Shown here: positions 22,277 to 33,189 of the stretch, piece after piece
Layout of the letters: every line of letters starts with the position of its first letter
How positions within the stretch are numbered: the stretch's first letter is position 1
Assembly: GCA_900169235.1 (NCBI GenBank)
Contig: FWCC01000195.1
Coordinates: 1 to 45,202 of the forward strand
DNA from: Zarea fungicola
Lineage: Eukaryota > Ascomycota > Sordariomycetes > Hypocreales > Cordycipitaceae
Length of the DNA stretch: 45,202 bases
Reading direction: 5' to 3'
Notes under the pieces: model-generated
Database searches by the model: none
Told to the model about the DNA's origin: nothing
The model's input: only the letters and a program-made list of their open reading frames with translations
Translations under genes and position numbers: made by a program

Positions 22277-23998
22277 TCAACGAAGGAGGGAACTCTCCAC
22301 TAAACAGGCAGCCGCCCAGTGGGCTTGAAGCTTCTCAATTTCGTCGTCTAGAGGGATACCGGTGTGGTTGGAGATTTCTTGGAAGCATCCAAGCAAAGCA
22401 TCTTGCTGTGCGACGTGCGTAATGTCCCTTGCAGTGTAAAGAAGGGACGCTATCACGATCGGATCCCACTGTTCTGGAAACGTATTGGAGGTGGCAATTC
22501 CCGCAATTGCCCTCACATGCCAGCTTCTTGATGTAAAATGATGCCGGCGGCCGGGAATGCTGAGCAGTCGGGGTTTATGCTCGAGCAGAAGCAGCGCCGT
22601 AATGTGGTAGAAAATAGCGGCCTGTACGGCGGCAGCATTTGTGTAAAGCTGAATAGGAAACGAAGCAAGGTTCGATGGATCGATCTGGCTCATTTCCAGA
22701 CTTCCGACATCGACTAGTCGCTGCATCTCCAAAGGCCGCGAGTCATACCAGGGCTGGCAGCCGACCCAAAGCGTGTGCCAGCTGGTATTGGCTGCATTGA
22801 CAGAGAATACCTCTGGACTTCCAGGACTAGAGAATGCTGATTCTGGAGAGGCTATGCTGGGACTGAAGATATAATGGAGGCACTGCGTAAGATTATGCAG
22901 TGCCCAGTCGTACGATGCGCGGAGAGCAGAGTTATTAACAGAAGCTGGAAGATCTTGCGGCAGATAAAAGCTTGCACATGTTGCTGGTCGCACTGATGTT
23001 AATATCGAAGCCGCCAAATCTACGTGCAAAATTAGAAAAAAAAGAGCTAAAATCGGAATATGAGCCCGCGTACCAAGTCTGGATTGTTGTCGCACAAGCG
23101 TCTGGAGAGGTTCAGTCAGATCATAGACGGAGCTGGCAGTAGCGGACAGGTTTGGCCCAGGTTTGAAATGAAGTGATTTCCAGAGCGATGGACGACAGCA
23201 GAGATTTTTGATGAGACAAATGATGGCTTCTCCGACCAGCTTGACAGGTGCATCAACATCGGTGAGCTGCCTCGTCGTCTCGCTCAGTACAGAGTCATCA
23301 AAATGGCTGAAGAGCTGGCAGGATGCCAATTCGGCTACAAGAGACTGCAATGGCTCATAGTCCTGCGCCATTTGCATCATGGAGACGCCAAATGCGCCGT
23401 CGGGGTCGCCAGCTTCCATCCAAGGCGCAGTTCGGTAGCGGAATTGGCGAGTCAGGACTATTCGGCGCTGGATGGGATCCTTGCCGTCTGTTTTAAAGTA
23501 GGCATCCCAGCTTGAATGGTTTGCTTTAGTCTGGTATGTTGGCCGTGACGTAGGCTGCCGCTGCCAGCTGTTTATGCTTGACACTGGAAGACGGTTAAAG
23601 TCCTTGACGGGAGCAGACATGGAAGGAGGCTGAGTCTTGGATTGACGGCTACTCGGCGAGCTAACGGACGACTCTCCGCTATCAACAAACTATTCAACGT
23701 ATAAGAATGGATGAGAATGGATGTGAGGCCGCACTGTCAGTTAATGGTGCCTTACTGTGATTTCCGTGTACGACCCGAGCCCGGGGTCCTGGCGAGGCGC
23801 ATATTTGCACGCAACCTGTCTCGACTCACAGCTGGTACACTGCGGTTTCTTCTCATCACCTGCATACATCATTAGAAGTTTGACTAAATAAAGATGAATA
23901 CGACGGTCGGCATTACACTTTCGACGCCGCTGGCGACACGCGAGGCAGCCAGTGCGAACGCGACGCTTCTCCTCTGGCGTGTTTCGTGGAACGGGCAT
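22277..23998 (-). CDS. Zn2Cys6 transcription factor (regulator 1)
   Basis: Exons proposed: 23998-23917, 23859-23756 and 23689-22277. Intron 1 (23860-23916, GTAATG...GCAG) splits the zinc cluster and, once removed, gives a perfect CX2CX6CX6CX2CX6C (C18, C21, C28, C35, C38, C45). Intron 2 (23690-23755) is GTAAGG...ATAG. A possible third intron (23020-23073, 54 bp, GTACGC...CGTAG) has no stop and is a multiple of three, so the product is 514 or 532 residues. The C-terminal half is the helical fungal-specific regulatory domain (WYDSRP, HVRAIAGI, then a HWAAA ending). It probably binds CGG-containing sites in the nucleus. The neighbouring OYE and sugar-porter genes are natural candidate targets, by inference. 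The downstream regulator at 26890 shares the same C-terminal architecture. Confidence 0.88.
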
Positions 23999-24220
23999 TG
24001 TCGCGGCGGCTATGCGAGTAAACGGTGTATCTTCATAACACCTCTAGGCGAAGCTATACGATAGCCAAGGCAGAATGCCATTGAATGGGCTGATGCAGCC
24101 GCCGAAGAAGACAACGCTCTGTCGACCGGGGACAAAAGTTTCATGATGGAGGAGCTTTTTGGTGGCGCCAGTCACTGTGGAGGTCGCTGGAACGCCACTG
24201 TGAATATGGCGCTGGACCGC

Positions 24221-24286
24221 CGCCACTTTAGCGCTGAAGCCCACTATGACAGTCGCTGGAGAGGCGCCACTCTAGCGCTGAAGCCC
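24221..24286 (+). repeat. Tandem-like 44-bp repeat in a regulator-transporter gap
   Basis: The unit cgccac(t/c)ttagcgctgaagccc-like sequence occurs at 24221-24242 and 24265-24286, 44 bp apart, with related tcgctgga/gcgccac pieces from about 24160. The stretch is GC-rich beside AT-rich DNA. It may be the remains of a small mobile element or a local duplication. Confidence 0.6.
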
Positions 24287-24466
24287 CTAAAGGTTTACGG
24301 CTAATTAGTGGACATTGGCCGAAACGGCTTGACAGCATCGAAATAATTGTAACAATTGTAATAGCTTTAAATTTTGCTTCATTTTGGAATTCAGGCTCTT
24401 GATTTATATCAATATTCTAGTATGACACGGATCTTGGTCAAAGCCAAGGTTCTTCATTAAACATGC

Positions 24467-26351
24467 TCAAACATGCTCAACCACGGCCCCCGACTTGTCG
24501 TGAATCATGCCGTTGCTCTCCAGCAGCGCAGTGAGTCCGACTTCCTGCTGGACCTCGTATAGGAGCTGAGCGTCGCGCGCACCCGTATGGCTGCCAAAAA
24601 CACGGTCCATCTCCTCGAGAGTAGTGCCCTTGGTCTCTGGGAGGATGAACCACACCCACAGGATACCGGCGCTGAGGAAGACGGCAAAGAAGATGTAGGT
24701 ACCCCAAGCCCAGGCCTGGAGCATGGGCGGCACAAAGAATGCAATGGCAAAGTTGTTCAGCCAGTTGCTGAATGCTCCGATGGATGTTCCCTTGGCGCGA
24801 ATCGAGAGGGGGAAGATTTCAGAGACGAGCGTCCAGGAGACGGGACCCCAAGTGGCACCGAAGCCAGCAATGTAGACCCAGATCAGAGCTAATGAAAGAA
24901 AAATTATTAGTTTGCAAGTCGCGACTGGAGAATAGTTGTAAACGGGTTAGACATACCAACAGCTGTCCAGCCTGCAGCAGCGTGTGAGGGCCAGTCGTGT
25001 CTAAACTTGGCGACAATGACGCCGACAATGACCATTGCCACGCACATGACCACGGATCCAATAAGAAGCATGGGCTTGCGACCGACGCGATCAATGACAA
25101 ACTGCAATTGCATTAGTTTGCGAATTTTATTTTATCACTGTGGCTGAGAGGAAAAACTCACCATGGCGGGAATCGTGCTGGCCATAAATACAACACCAGT
25201 CACACCAGTAGCCAGCAAAGCATTCGTGCCCGAGGTCAGACCAAGACTCTGGAAAATGTTGGTCGCATAGTAAATAATCGCATCAATACCACTGGATTCT
25301 TTGTTAGCTCGTCTTGCACAGAAAACTCAGGGACCTTCTTCTGCTTACCTCCACTGCTGCCAGAACATGGTCATGAAACCAATGGAAATGCGCTTGATGT
25401 TGTCGCGTGTGCGGAAGCAGTTGACGTACTGAGCAATCTGCTCCTTGAAGGCGTTGCGCTGGCTGGCGTCCGCCATCTTGGGGTTATCCCGAGCAAAGGC
25501 TCTCTGCTCAAAGACGGCCTCGGCCTTGATTTCCAGATACTCGGCCTGAACCAATTTATCATCGATGGGCAGCTTTCGCATCCAAGCCAGTGTCGACTTG
25601 GCCTCCTCGTCGCGTCCCACCTTGACCAGCCAGCGTGGCGAGTAGGGCATGAACCAGATACCAATGGCAAGGGCAGCGGCCGGGATGCCCTGAATGATGG
25701 AGGGTAGTCTCCAAGCCAAATCCGTCTGATGCTCGCCGGTTCCGCCAATATAGTTGCTGCCATAGCCGATCCAGAATGACAGCATGATGCCGAGAATGGT
25801 CGCGAATTGGTAGAAGGAGACGAGGAATCCGCGCATCTCCGGCAGGGAGAGCTCGGCATTGTAGAGAGGCGCGACACCACTGAAGAGTCCAACACCGACA
25901 CCAGTGAAGAAACGCCCAGCGTAGAGCAGAGCCGGTGCGCCGGCCTTGGCGCCGATGTAGAGGTACGAGCCGAGAATCACCCACAAGCAGGCAAAGAACA
26001 TGGTGCGCTTTCTGGAAATGAGCTCACTGAGAATACCAGCGGACAGCGAGCCGAGGATACCGCCGAGCTGGAGCACAGAGGTCAACCAGCCCGTTGCCGA
26101 CGAGGATTCAATCACGGAAGGAAAGTTGGCCTTGAACCGCGTCATGACCAGGGACTGGCCCAAGACACCTTGCTGGTAGCCATACTCGAAGCCACCAAGG
26201 CTAACAGGGCGTTAGCACACGACGCTGACATAAAACCACGATCGGAAAATACTCACGATGCGAACAATGCGATAAAGACAACTTTGGGGTTTGCGCAGAT
26301 GGATTGCCAAAGCGACTTTTTGTCAGACAGAGCTCTCTGGGCCGATTCCAT
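24467..26351 (-). CDS. Sugar-porter family MFS transporter
   Basis: Five exons are proposed: 26351-26257, 26200-25349, 25291-25162, 25101-24957 and 24888-24467. All introns are 56-68 bp with GT(A/G)NG donors and (C/T)AG acceptors. The product is 547 residues, usual for the family. Family marks are GGFEYGYQQG in the first span, a basic SRKR loop (residues 94-97), GRFFTGVGVG (127-136), the PYSPRWL signature (217-223), QQWSGIDAIIYYA created by splicing at exon 2/3, VDRVGRK-like IDRVGRK, TLVSEIFPLSIRAKG, and PETKGTTLEEMDRVF. It is a proton-coupled sugar or polyol importer of the plasma membrane by family knowledge; the substrate is unknown. It is divergent from the regulator at 26890, suggesting shared control. 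A TATA box lies 107 bp upstream. Confidence 0.95.
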
Positions 26352-26804
26352 GGTGAATTTCCGTCAGTCGCGAAAGGACTGATGTGGTGGGCTGGGATGA
26401 TGAGACTGAGGTAGCACTGATGAAACCTCTGATTCACAAACGGCCCAGACACGAGCCTATATATATGCACAAGAGTCTGACCCCCCCGGATTCCTTCTTA
26501 CCCCAGGTTCACTGCTGATCTCCAGAATTACCCCCATACTAGAAACCTTAAGCACGCATGACTGGAAAAACGCTGCCGACATTAGTCGTGAGGCCCAGAC
26601 TAGTTGGTTTTACGCGCCGCTATGCCTAGTTGAGCGGTCGTAGGCTATTTCCTTCTCTTTTGGAAGTCGGGGCTATGCTGAGCCTTGAAATTCTTGCCAC
26701 TAGGACTGACTCGAGACCAAATTACCCGACGCAAGAACCTGGAATCAGTGTGCCGGTGGCGCATAAGATCTACTCTTTTTTTTTCAAATTCGATTTATAA
26801 CAGC
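26352..26804. other. Bidirectional promoter region, transporter/regulator
   Basis: This interval lies between two divergently transcribed genes. It holds the TATA box of the transporter and a T-rich tract near 26770-26785, typical of fungal promoters, on the regulator side. No zinc-finger-like exon is visible in any frame. Confidence 0.5.
26458..26466 (-). promoter_or_regulatory. TATA box of the sugar-porter gene
   Basis: The minus strand reads ATATATATA, 107-115 bp upstream of the ATG at 26351. It is a clear A/T island in mixed sequence. Confidence 0.55.
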
Positions 26805-26889
26805 ATGAGCCAGACCAAAAAAAAGCAACTATGAGTTGGTGCTAAAGAAAGAAAACATTGGCACCTGTATGGTGCGACATTTTCGCTGA
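26805..26889 (+). promoter_or_regulatory. Three short abutting upstream ORFs before regulator 2
   Basis: uORF1 (26805-26834, nine residues) ends in a TGA that overlaps the ATG of uORF2 (26831-26845, four residues) as ATGA. uORF3 (26869-26889, MVRHFR) ends in a TGA that touches the main ATG at 26890 as TGAATG, in the same frame. If the transcript starts upstream of 26805, translation of the regulator must depend on reinitiation or leaky scanning. The transcription start is unknown. Confidence 0.5.
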
Positions 26890-28356
26890 ATGGAGGACCC
26901 GGTCGCGGCCCCCGACCCTGGCTCTGCGCAGGAAGTGTCATTTCTGTCGCCGGAATCCTTCTCCACACTCGATGAATATGCAAAGAACCCACGTTTTATT
27001 GAGCTGCAGGAGGAGCTTCGCGGCGTCTTGTTTGCTCGCGCATCGGGTGACCACTTGAGTCATCGCACGACCCCGGATCTCCATGTCAGCGACGGAGACG
27101 ACTCGGAGCCAGCAGCACCCCAGAAGCAGGGGTTTGACTTTTCCCGCGTGAGCATACCCAAGATACAGCTCATACAATACCTCAAAAACTGGATCATTGA
27201 ATGCGCGCCATACCTTGACAAGTTTGACCATGTACGCCATTTTGGCATTCGCGTGCCCGTGATTGCGGCGAGCTCGCCTGCGCTCTTTTACGCGGTGCTC
27301 GCATTCTCCGCCAGGCAGATGGAGCGCAAGACGGGATCAGAAAAGACATATGACAGCCTGGAGCTGTACCAGGAATCCATCCGGCTGCTGGCGCCGGGCA
27401 TGCAGGCCAAAGATTCCAACATGCTGGTGACGGCCTGCATCCTGGCCGTCATGGAGCTCATGTCCGGCAGCCCCAGGAACTGGCGGCGCCACATTGAAGG
27501 GTGCGCGACGCTGTTCGACCTCTTCCAGGTCAACGGCTTCTCGGGCGGCGTCCTGCAGGCCGTCTTCTGGTGCTACGCGCGCATGGAGGTGTGCGGCGCC
27601 ATCATCTCCAGCGGCGCCGAGAGCACCGTCCTGGCTCTGCGCAACTGGGCTCCCCCTTTACCCGACCACATCGCCGCGACAAACAACGCCGAGGCCGCCG
27701 ACCTCTTTGTGCGCGACGCCTTTTACCAGAGCAGCCTCGACAACAGCGACATGCACGCCAACTGGGCCGTCTACCTCTGCGCCAAGGCGTGCGACCTACT
27801 CTACCGCCACACGCGCGCAATGGAGCTGCCGCACGAGCGCTCCTCCTCCTCCGACAGCCAGGACGACACCAGGCCGTTTGCGACGCAGTGGAGGGCGCTA
27901 TGGGAGGAGCTGCAGTTCTGGTTCGACACCAGGCCGGCCATTTCCCTGCCCACGGTCGTGTCCGACGACAATGCCGCCCAGATTTTCCCCACCATTCTCT
28001 TTGCGCACTGGCCGGCCATCTCGTCGAACCAGGTATATCACGCCACGTGCCTCATCATGCTCGATATGCGGCCCCGGAAGGAATCGGTGCCGTCGCCGTA
28101 TAGCTCCGCCGTGTGGCATGCGCGCCGCGTCTGTGGCATCTCGCTCACGAACCCCCACCGTGCAAGTCTCATAAACGCCATCCAGCCGCTGTACCTGGCC
28201 GGCAGGCTGCTGACCCATGCCGCCGAGCATATACAAGTCGGCAAGCTGTTCAAGATTATCGAAGAGACGACGGGGTGGGGAGCGCTGTGGAGAGTGCGCG
28301 ATTTGGAAATTGTCTGGGGTTATCAGCCTGGTGAGGTGATGGCTGCGATAATGTGA
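26890..28356 (+). CDS. Fungal transcription-factor-like protein lacking a zinc cluster
   Basis: This is an intronless protein of 488 residues with strongly GC-ending codons. From about residue 90 on it has the helical C-terminal domain of fungal Zn2Cys6 regulators (Fungal_trans_2 type): LIQYLKNWIIECAPYLDKFD, RHFGIRVPVIAASSPALFYAVLAFSA split by a hinge, WRRHIEGCATLF, FWFDTRP, HARRVCGISLTNP, and a final WGALWRVRDLEIVWGY. It resembles the C-terminal half of regulator 1 in order and motifs (WYDSRP/FWFDTRP; HVRAIAG/HARRVCG). No CX2C cluster exists in the first 90 residues or in any frame of the 500 bp upstream, and an in-frame stop directly precedes the ATG. It may act as a co-regulator or dominant partner, or it may be a truncated paralogue. 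It is divergent from the sugar porter. Confidence 0.85.
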   Translation: MEDPVAAPDPGSAQEVSFLSPESFSTLDEYAKNPRFIELQEELRGVLFARASGDHLSHRTTPDLHVSDGDDSEPAAPQKQGFDFSRVSIPKIQLIQYLKNWIIECAPYLDKFDHVRHFGIRVPVIAASSPALFYAVLAFSARQMERKTGSEKTYDSLELYQESIRLLAPGMQAKDSNMLVTACILAVMELMSGSPRNWRRHIEGCATLFDLFQVNGFSGGVLQAVFWCYARMEVCGAIISSGAESTVLALRNWAPPLPDHIAATNNAEAADLFVRDAFYQSSLDNSDMHANWAVYLCAKACDLLYRHTRAMELPHERSSSSDSQDDTRPFATQWRALWEELQFWFDTRPAISLPTVVSDDNAAQIFPTILFAHWPAISSNQVYHATCLIMLDMRPRKESVPSPYSSAVWHARRVCGISLTNPHRASLINAIQPLYLAGRLLTHAAEHIQVGKLFKIIEETTGWGALWRVRDLEIVWGYQPGEVMAAIM

Positions 28357-28864
28357 TGCGAGGAATATACGGAATAAAATTGTACAATATTGGATGCTTT
28401 GTCGGCGTTGGTTTGTCCGCTATCGCCCGCTTACCCTGGAGAAATACCTTTCAAGCCAACGGTTCAGTAGTTTTTATGCATGTTGAAAAATTCTAGTGTA
28501 AAGAAAATGTGTAATAATCATGGACACTTTGTTTAGGCTTAATTGAGTCAAAAGATTGCAGTGAAAGCTTAACTCTTCAGTCGCCGCTGGACGCCCATCA
28601 AAGCCGAGGACAAGGAGGCTGCCGACAAGGCGAAGGAGCGTTCAAAAGCTGTTTCTAAATCAAATAATCGTATTTTCTATCTCTAGTACTCTATGTGCCC
28701 ATGTGCGAAAACGCTAATTAATAATTATGCCCAGAAAAAAAAGTTCCAGTCACTTATCCAGGCTGGCAATCCTCAGTCAGGCAGTGAAAAGTCAGGTCGC
28801 CAACATCACCAGTCATTTGGAGAAGAATACGCCGCAACGTAGGGCGTGCCTCCACCCTACACAT
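28357..28864. other. Convergent intergenic region with a coding-like relic
   Basis: This gap separates the 3' ends of two genes. At 28582-28686 a GC-rich patch encodes 34 charged, helix-like residues (RRWTPIKAEDKEAADKAKER, then a few more) to a stop, following an ctcttcag acceptor-like site. No gene around it explains it, so it may be the last exon of a lost gene. Confidence 0.4.
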
Positions 28865-30419
28865 CTATACTCTCTTCCAGAATTGACCCTTTACTAATGC
28901 CTGTCTCGAAAAAAAGGCAATCACAGTTCCAAGCAGCGCCGTGACTCCGGCAAAAATAATCAAGCCAGAGTACTGGCCGTGTTGCCTGCTGACAATGGCT
29001 CCTCCAATCGGATTGCCGATGAGAACAGCAATTGCCACAAAGAGGTACAGTGACCCGGTTCGTGTTCCAAGATCGCGCACATCAGACATGGAGGCAATAA
29101 TTGCTGGAATAATTGAGAGTGTGCAGCCCGAGGTGAAGCCGTAGACTACACCGTACACGATGATTGTCGCGTTCGAGTGACCAGGAAGCCAGATGGCGAG
29201 GGTAAAAATGCCACCAAGTAGCGTGCAGATGAGCAACATGTTGAAGACGCCGACACGGTCGCCAATATGCGCCGGAATAATACGTCCAAATGTCCTGTGA
29301 TTTGTTAGCATTTGTAGCAAGATACTACCCCGTCAAGGAGAGCGACGTACGAGGAGGCGTTGATGATGGACACCATGTACCCGGCCAAAGCAGCGGACAT
29401 GCCCTGCGACTTGGCCTGCACAATGATAAAGTTAAAGGGCAGAAAGGCACCGAGATTAATTGTAAACGTCGCAATGGTGAGGAGCAGGAACGGAGTCTCG
29501 GAGAAGGGAGTAATAAAGGCCTTGGGGTTGAACTTTCTCTTTGGCGGGGGGAGCCGAGACTTGACCGTGAGATTGCCAATGATCAGAAGCCCAAGGAAGA
29601 GAAATGCGGTCGCGCGCATGGCCCAGCCGAACCCAGCCGACACAACCAAGTGGTTCACCATGATGGGAAGAACGACGCCGCCCAGGCTAGAACCCGCGGT
29701 GACGACGCCCATGGCGAGCGCGCGGTGCCTGCGGAACCAAGTGCCGACAGCAGCAATGGCTATTGATGATGAGTTGACGAAACGAATTATTCAAGTTGGG
29801 AAAACTTACGTGCGTAGAAAAGAAATGAGCACCCCATGGCGCTACAGATACTCTGCGCGAGAAGAATTTGGTAGTATTCCTTTGCAAGAGATGTCATCAT
29901 GAGACCGAATACATGAAGGAAGGACCCAATCAGAATCGGGATGCGAGGGCCAAGATCGTCCGTCATTTTGCCAACAAGGGGACCCTGAAAAGTTAGTGTG
30001 CAAGACTTTGGAAAATACTGCAGGTGCTGGTCTTACCATGAAAAACATCATGAAGGATTCCGTCGATGGGATCCAGGCGATTGTGCTGGGTGAGTATGCG
30101 GCTAGTTGGTGATGTTGGTAGTAGTCTTGGAATACACCGATGCCTGAGCCGTCAGCAACTGCAATGTGCGCACGCAACGGAAGATGTACATACAATTGAC
30201 CCAGCCGAAACTAGCAAAGACACAGCAGAAACCACCGAGGACAGTAGTCCACGCAGCGAGACCGCCATCTGGCGGGGCATTGGGGTCAGGATTACTAGTA
30301 GCTGGAAGTGATTTCTCGACGTCGCTTGGTTGCTGTGCGGTGCTGTTTTCGACGATTCCCGAAGGCGACGAGTCGCGCGACGATTCTTTTGCAAGTGTTG
30401 ACTCTGGTGGGCTCGCCAT
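28865..30419 (-). CDS. Monocarboxylate-transporter-like MFS protein
   Basis: Five exons are proposed: 30419-30194, 30143-30037, 29984-29810, 29759-29351 and 29294-28865. Introns are 50-56 bp and keep the frame at every junction. The product is 448 residues. A polar N-terminus of about 50 residues leads into PPDGGLAAWTTVLGGF, the MCT-family entry to the first span. Then come IGVFQDYYQ, IAWIPSTESF, GPLVGKMTDDLGPR, FYAPIAAVGTWFRRHRALAMG with the conserved loop, and GRIIPAHIGDRVG in the second half. About 12 spans fit. By family knowledge it carries monocarboxylates or related small acids, or effluxes metabolites; in many fungi such proteins are encoded in metabolite clusters. The gene is tail-to-tail with regulator 2 and divergent from regulator 3 (707 bp apart). 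An A/T-rich element lies about 90 bp upstream. Confidence 0.92.
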
Positions 30420-31126
30420 GGCTGGAAGAAATAGTACACCAAGATGAGAAGAGTAGATAGTTAGGAAATGATTTGTAGAGCTGTATGGTTGTAGAGTGAA
30501 AAATATTTAAAAATCGTGTCTTTGGAAAAAAAGTAAAAATTTATACCGAGTTGAGAAGAGGTTGGTGGTAATGGAATGACTTGCAAAGTGAATAATGGTC
30601 AAGGTCTTCTCTTCTCTGCAATGGGACTCATTATAACCTATTAGGCGCCTCGCGACTTCGCGACTACATATTGAATGCTTGGAGGGCAACTCGAGCAATG
30701 GTGCTAAAAGGAGTTTAGCGACGGCAGCCTTACTCGATCTCCTCATCCACCAAGACGGCGAGCTTGGTCAGAAATTTCGTCGCTGGAGCCACATGGATTA
30801 GTATTTAAGCAATCGGATAGCCTGCTTATAAATTTAAGATTTGCGCTTCACAAAGTCCACGGAGTTTGGCAAAAGATGGGAGACAGATCGCGAAACACTT
30901 CCAATTGTAGCATTGACCCCTGCGACATTCCTCGAGCTTTGATCCTATATCCGGTCTAGCGTTCAACTTCGGCGTGCCGACCAAGCGGGTTTCCCCCGGA
31001 TACGTTCCGGAGTCACAAATCTTACATCATGCGAAGCTCCCACGCCAAGAGCGAACCGAGCCGTAAACACATACAACGGCGTGGATTCCCAAAGTAACAA
31101 CCCAGTACTCCGTACCTACACAAGAC
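30420..31126. other. Bidirectional promoter, MCT-like gene/regulator 3
   Basis: This 707-bp region lies between divergent genes. On the left a TTTTTAAATATT element (30502-30513) sits 83-94 bp upstream of the MCT-like ATG. On the right a 22-codon uORF begins with the ATG at about 31028 and ends before the regulator ATG. The motif cagtactccgtac occurs near 31102-31114. No exon is seen. Confidence 0.45.
30502..30513 (-). promoter_or_regulatory. Possible TATA element of the MCT-like gene
   Basis: The minus strand reads TTTTTAAATATT at 83-94 bp from the ATG at 30419. It is a weak TATA-like match in A/T-rich sequence. Confidence 0.35.
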
Positions 31127-32761
31127 ATGGTTGGCGTAGCCGGCAGATCCAAGGCTTGTCTCGACTGCAAGAGGCGGCGGGTTAAGGTGCGCGGCCCCCG
31201 TAAAGCTTAAGTCCGCGGGGACGATTATGTCCGATCAGCTAACAATCGGCGACAGTGTGATCAGGGGAAGCCGCAGTGTCTCCGCTGCAACAAGGCCGGG
31301 ATACAATGCCAGGGTTACAAAGCACCGGTGATCTGGGTCAATAGCACGCTTGAGCAGCCGGGCGTCACGGCAGACTCCGTCATCACTGCCGCGACGAGGC
31401 TTCCGCAGAATCCTGCTGAACGGCGGCTCCTTCGTCTTGAACAGCTCAAAGTCGAATATGCGTCGCCCCTACGCGATCCACTCCAGTTTAGGTCTCATGC
31501 GCTACAGCTACTCCGAGGTACGTATATACCGACCACTCCTGCAATGGGTGACCACCCATCGCCTGTGTCCTGGTTGGAGGCAGTGGGCGAGATGAAGGCG
31601 CCGAGCGACGCCTTGGATCAGTCTCTACTTGCGTTGTGTACGATCCAAGTCCGCGTTACTGGTGGAGACTCCATATCATATGAACACACTGTCCAAGGTT
31701 ACAATCACGCCCTCGGCACAGTCATTAAAGCTCTTGAACGCGGGACAGCGGCAAATGATGAAACGCTCGCTGCCATTTGTACTGTCTCTACTTGCGAGGT
31801 AAGATCTCTTCCTTTCAAGGTGAAAAAAATACAAGAAGTGAGCACTCCTTGCTAACACTTGTGTAGTTGTTCATATTCGTCAAAGATCAAAGCTTTAGCG
31901 CACATGCCTACGGCATCTCCGAGATATTACGCCACCGCGATGTGATCAAACCCAGTCAATATTGGGACAGGCTCGTTGTGCGAATGTGTATAATATGTGT
32001 ACGACTTTTTCCCCATATTTACCTTAAATGTTTTGCATCAATACTAACAGCACCAGTTGGTGCATAGCTTGACGCATGGTCGCAGTCTTACCCTAGGCCA
32101 TGAGGAGTGGTCCGTTTTATTCGGCCAAGTCAAGAGCGAATCATTCACTTACTTTCTCAAACTATCTGTCGAGCTGCCGTATCTCCTAGAAAAGGCCGAT
32201 GCCCTTTTACAGCGGGGTTACGGTGACGAAACGACCGCCCATTATAGCGACGTACTCATGCGCAAGTACTATGAACTCGAGGCGTGGCGCGCGCAGAAGC
32301 CAGTGCCGTACTGGGTCGTCCCGTCTATACTTGAGAACCCAGCCGATGACGATCATGGCGACAAGCTGTTTCCCTTTGCGCTAAGATTCCAGCACATTTC
32401 CCTAGCGGTGCAGTGGATCTTTTGCTCCTCCCTGATGCTCCAGGCCCTCGATGCCGGATTGGCGCTACAGGCTCTCAAAGGTTCATCGCCGGAGACTGCT
32501 CTGCCGCATGTGCGCGTCATCATGCTACAAAACGAAGCAGAAAAGCTCGCGCGCATTTTGTGTCAATGCTTTGAGTACTGCTATTCCCCGGAGAATGGAA
32601 CGTTTGGCGTGCAGGCTACTTGTGTTACGAAGTGGGCAGTGCAAAAGTACTTTGAGCAACACGGACGCCTTCGGGAATTCAAGTGGTGCGAGAACATTGA
32701 TGGAATGAGAGGGGCTTCCCAATGCCGGTTTGAACTAATGGCTGTTGGGTTGCAGCGATAA
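31127..32761 (+). CDS. Zn2Cys6 transcription factor (regulator 3)
   Basis: Four exons are proposed: 31127-31186, 31256-31798, 31867-31998 and 32057-32761. Intron 1 (GTGCGC...GCTAAC...GACAG) splits the zinc cluster; its removal restores a perfect CX2CX6CX6CX2CX6C (C11, C14, C21, C28, C31, C38) followed by GYKAPVIWVN. Introns 2 and 3 (68 and 58 bp) have TGCTAAC or TACTAAC branch sites. The product is 479 residues. The remainder has the helical fungal regulator architecture (DPLQFRSHALQLLRG, GYNHALGTVIKALERG, SYWDRL-like QYWDRL, LPYLLEKAD, CVTKWAVQKYF). It is a nuclear DNA-binding regulator. Its divergent position makes the MCT-like gene the obvious first candidate target, and the UNC93-like gene downstream a second; both are inference. 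Confidence 0.9.
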
Positions 32762-33189
32762 CCAGCGGGACTCAATGGCCTTGCCCAGACTTATAGTCGG
32801 AAATAATAAGATACTGTATATAAAAAAATCTATTATTAATTTATGAAACAGAGTGAGACCCATGTAGTAGATAAACATGAAAGATATGGTTAAGGTCACA
32901 GATAACATGAATCATGAAAAGAATTGACAGCTCACTGGAAGATATGCCATTCTTGGCCGTTATTGGCTCCGAAAGAAACATCTCTCGATACCCACCGTCA
33001 TATTTTAACTGCTGCTTCATAGCGACCATCCCCATATAAAGATATTTAGCGGCCGGCATCGGGTGTGTTGGTGACGCGGCTCGCAGCATGCGATAAGTCT
33101 TGGGTCAGCGTCGCAGACAAACTGACAGCTCACGATGGGGAAAAAAATCAATGGGATAGATCTATGGTTAAGATGTTATTACAACAAGT

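Noticed and set aside
24461..24480. Perfect 10-bp tandem (acatgctcaa twice) over the stop codon of the sugar-porter gene
   Set aside because: It changes only the last residues and the stop context, so it is probably a trivial slippage event.
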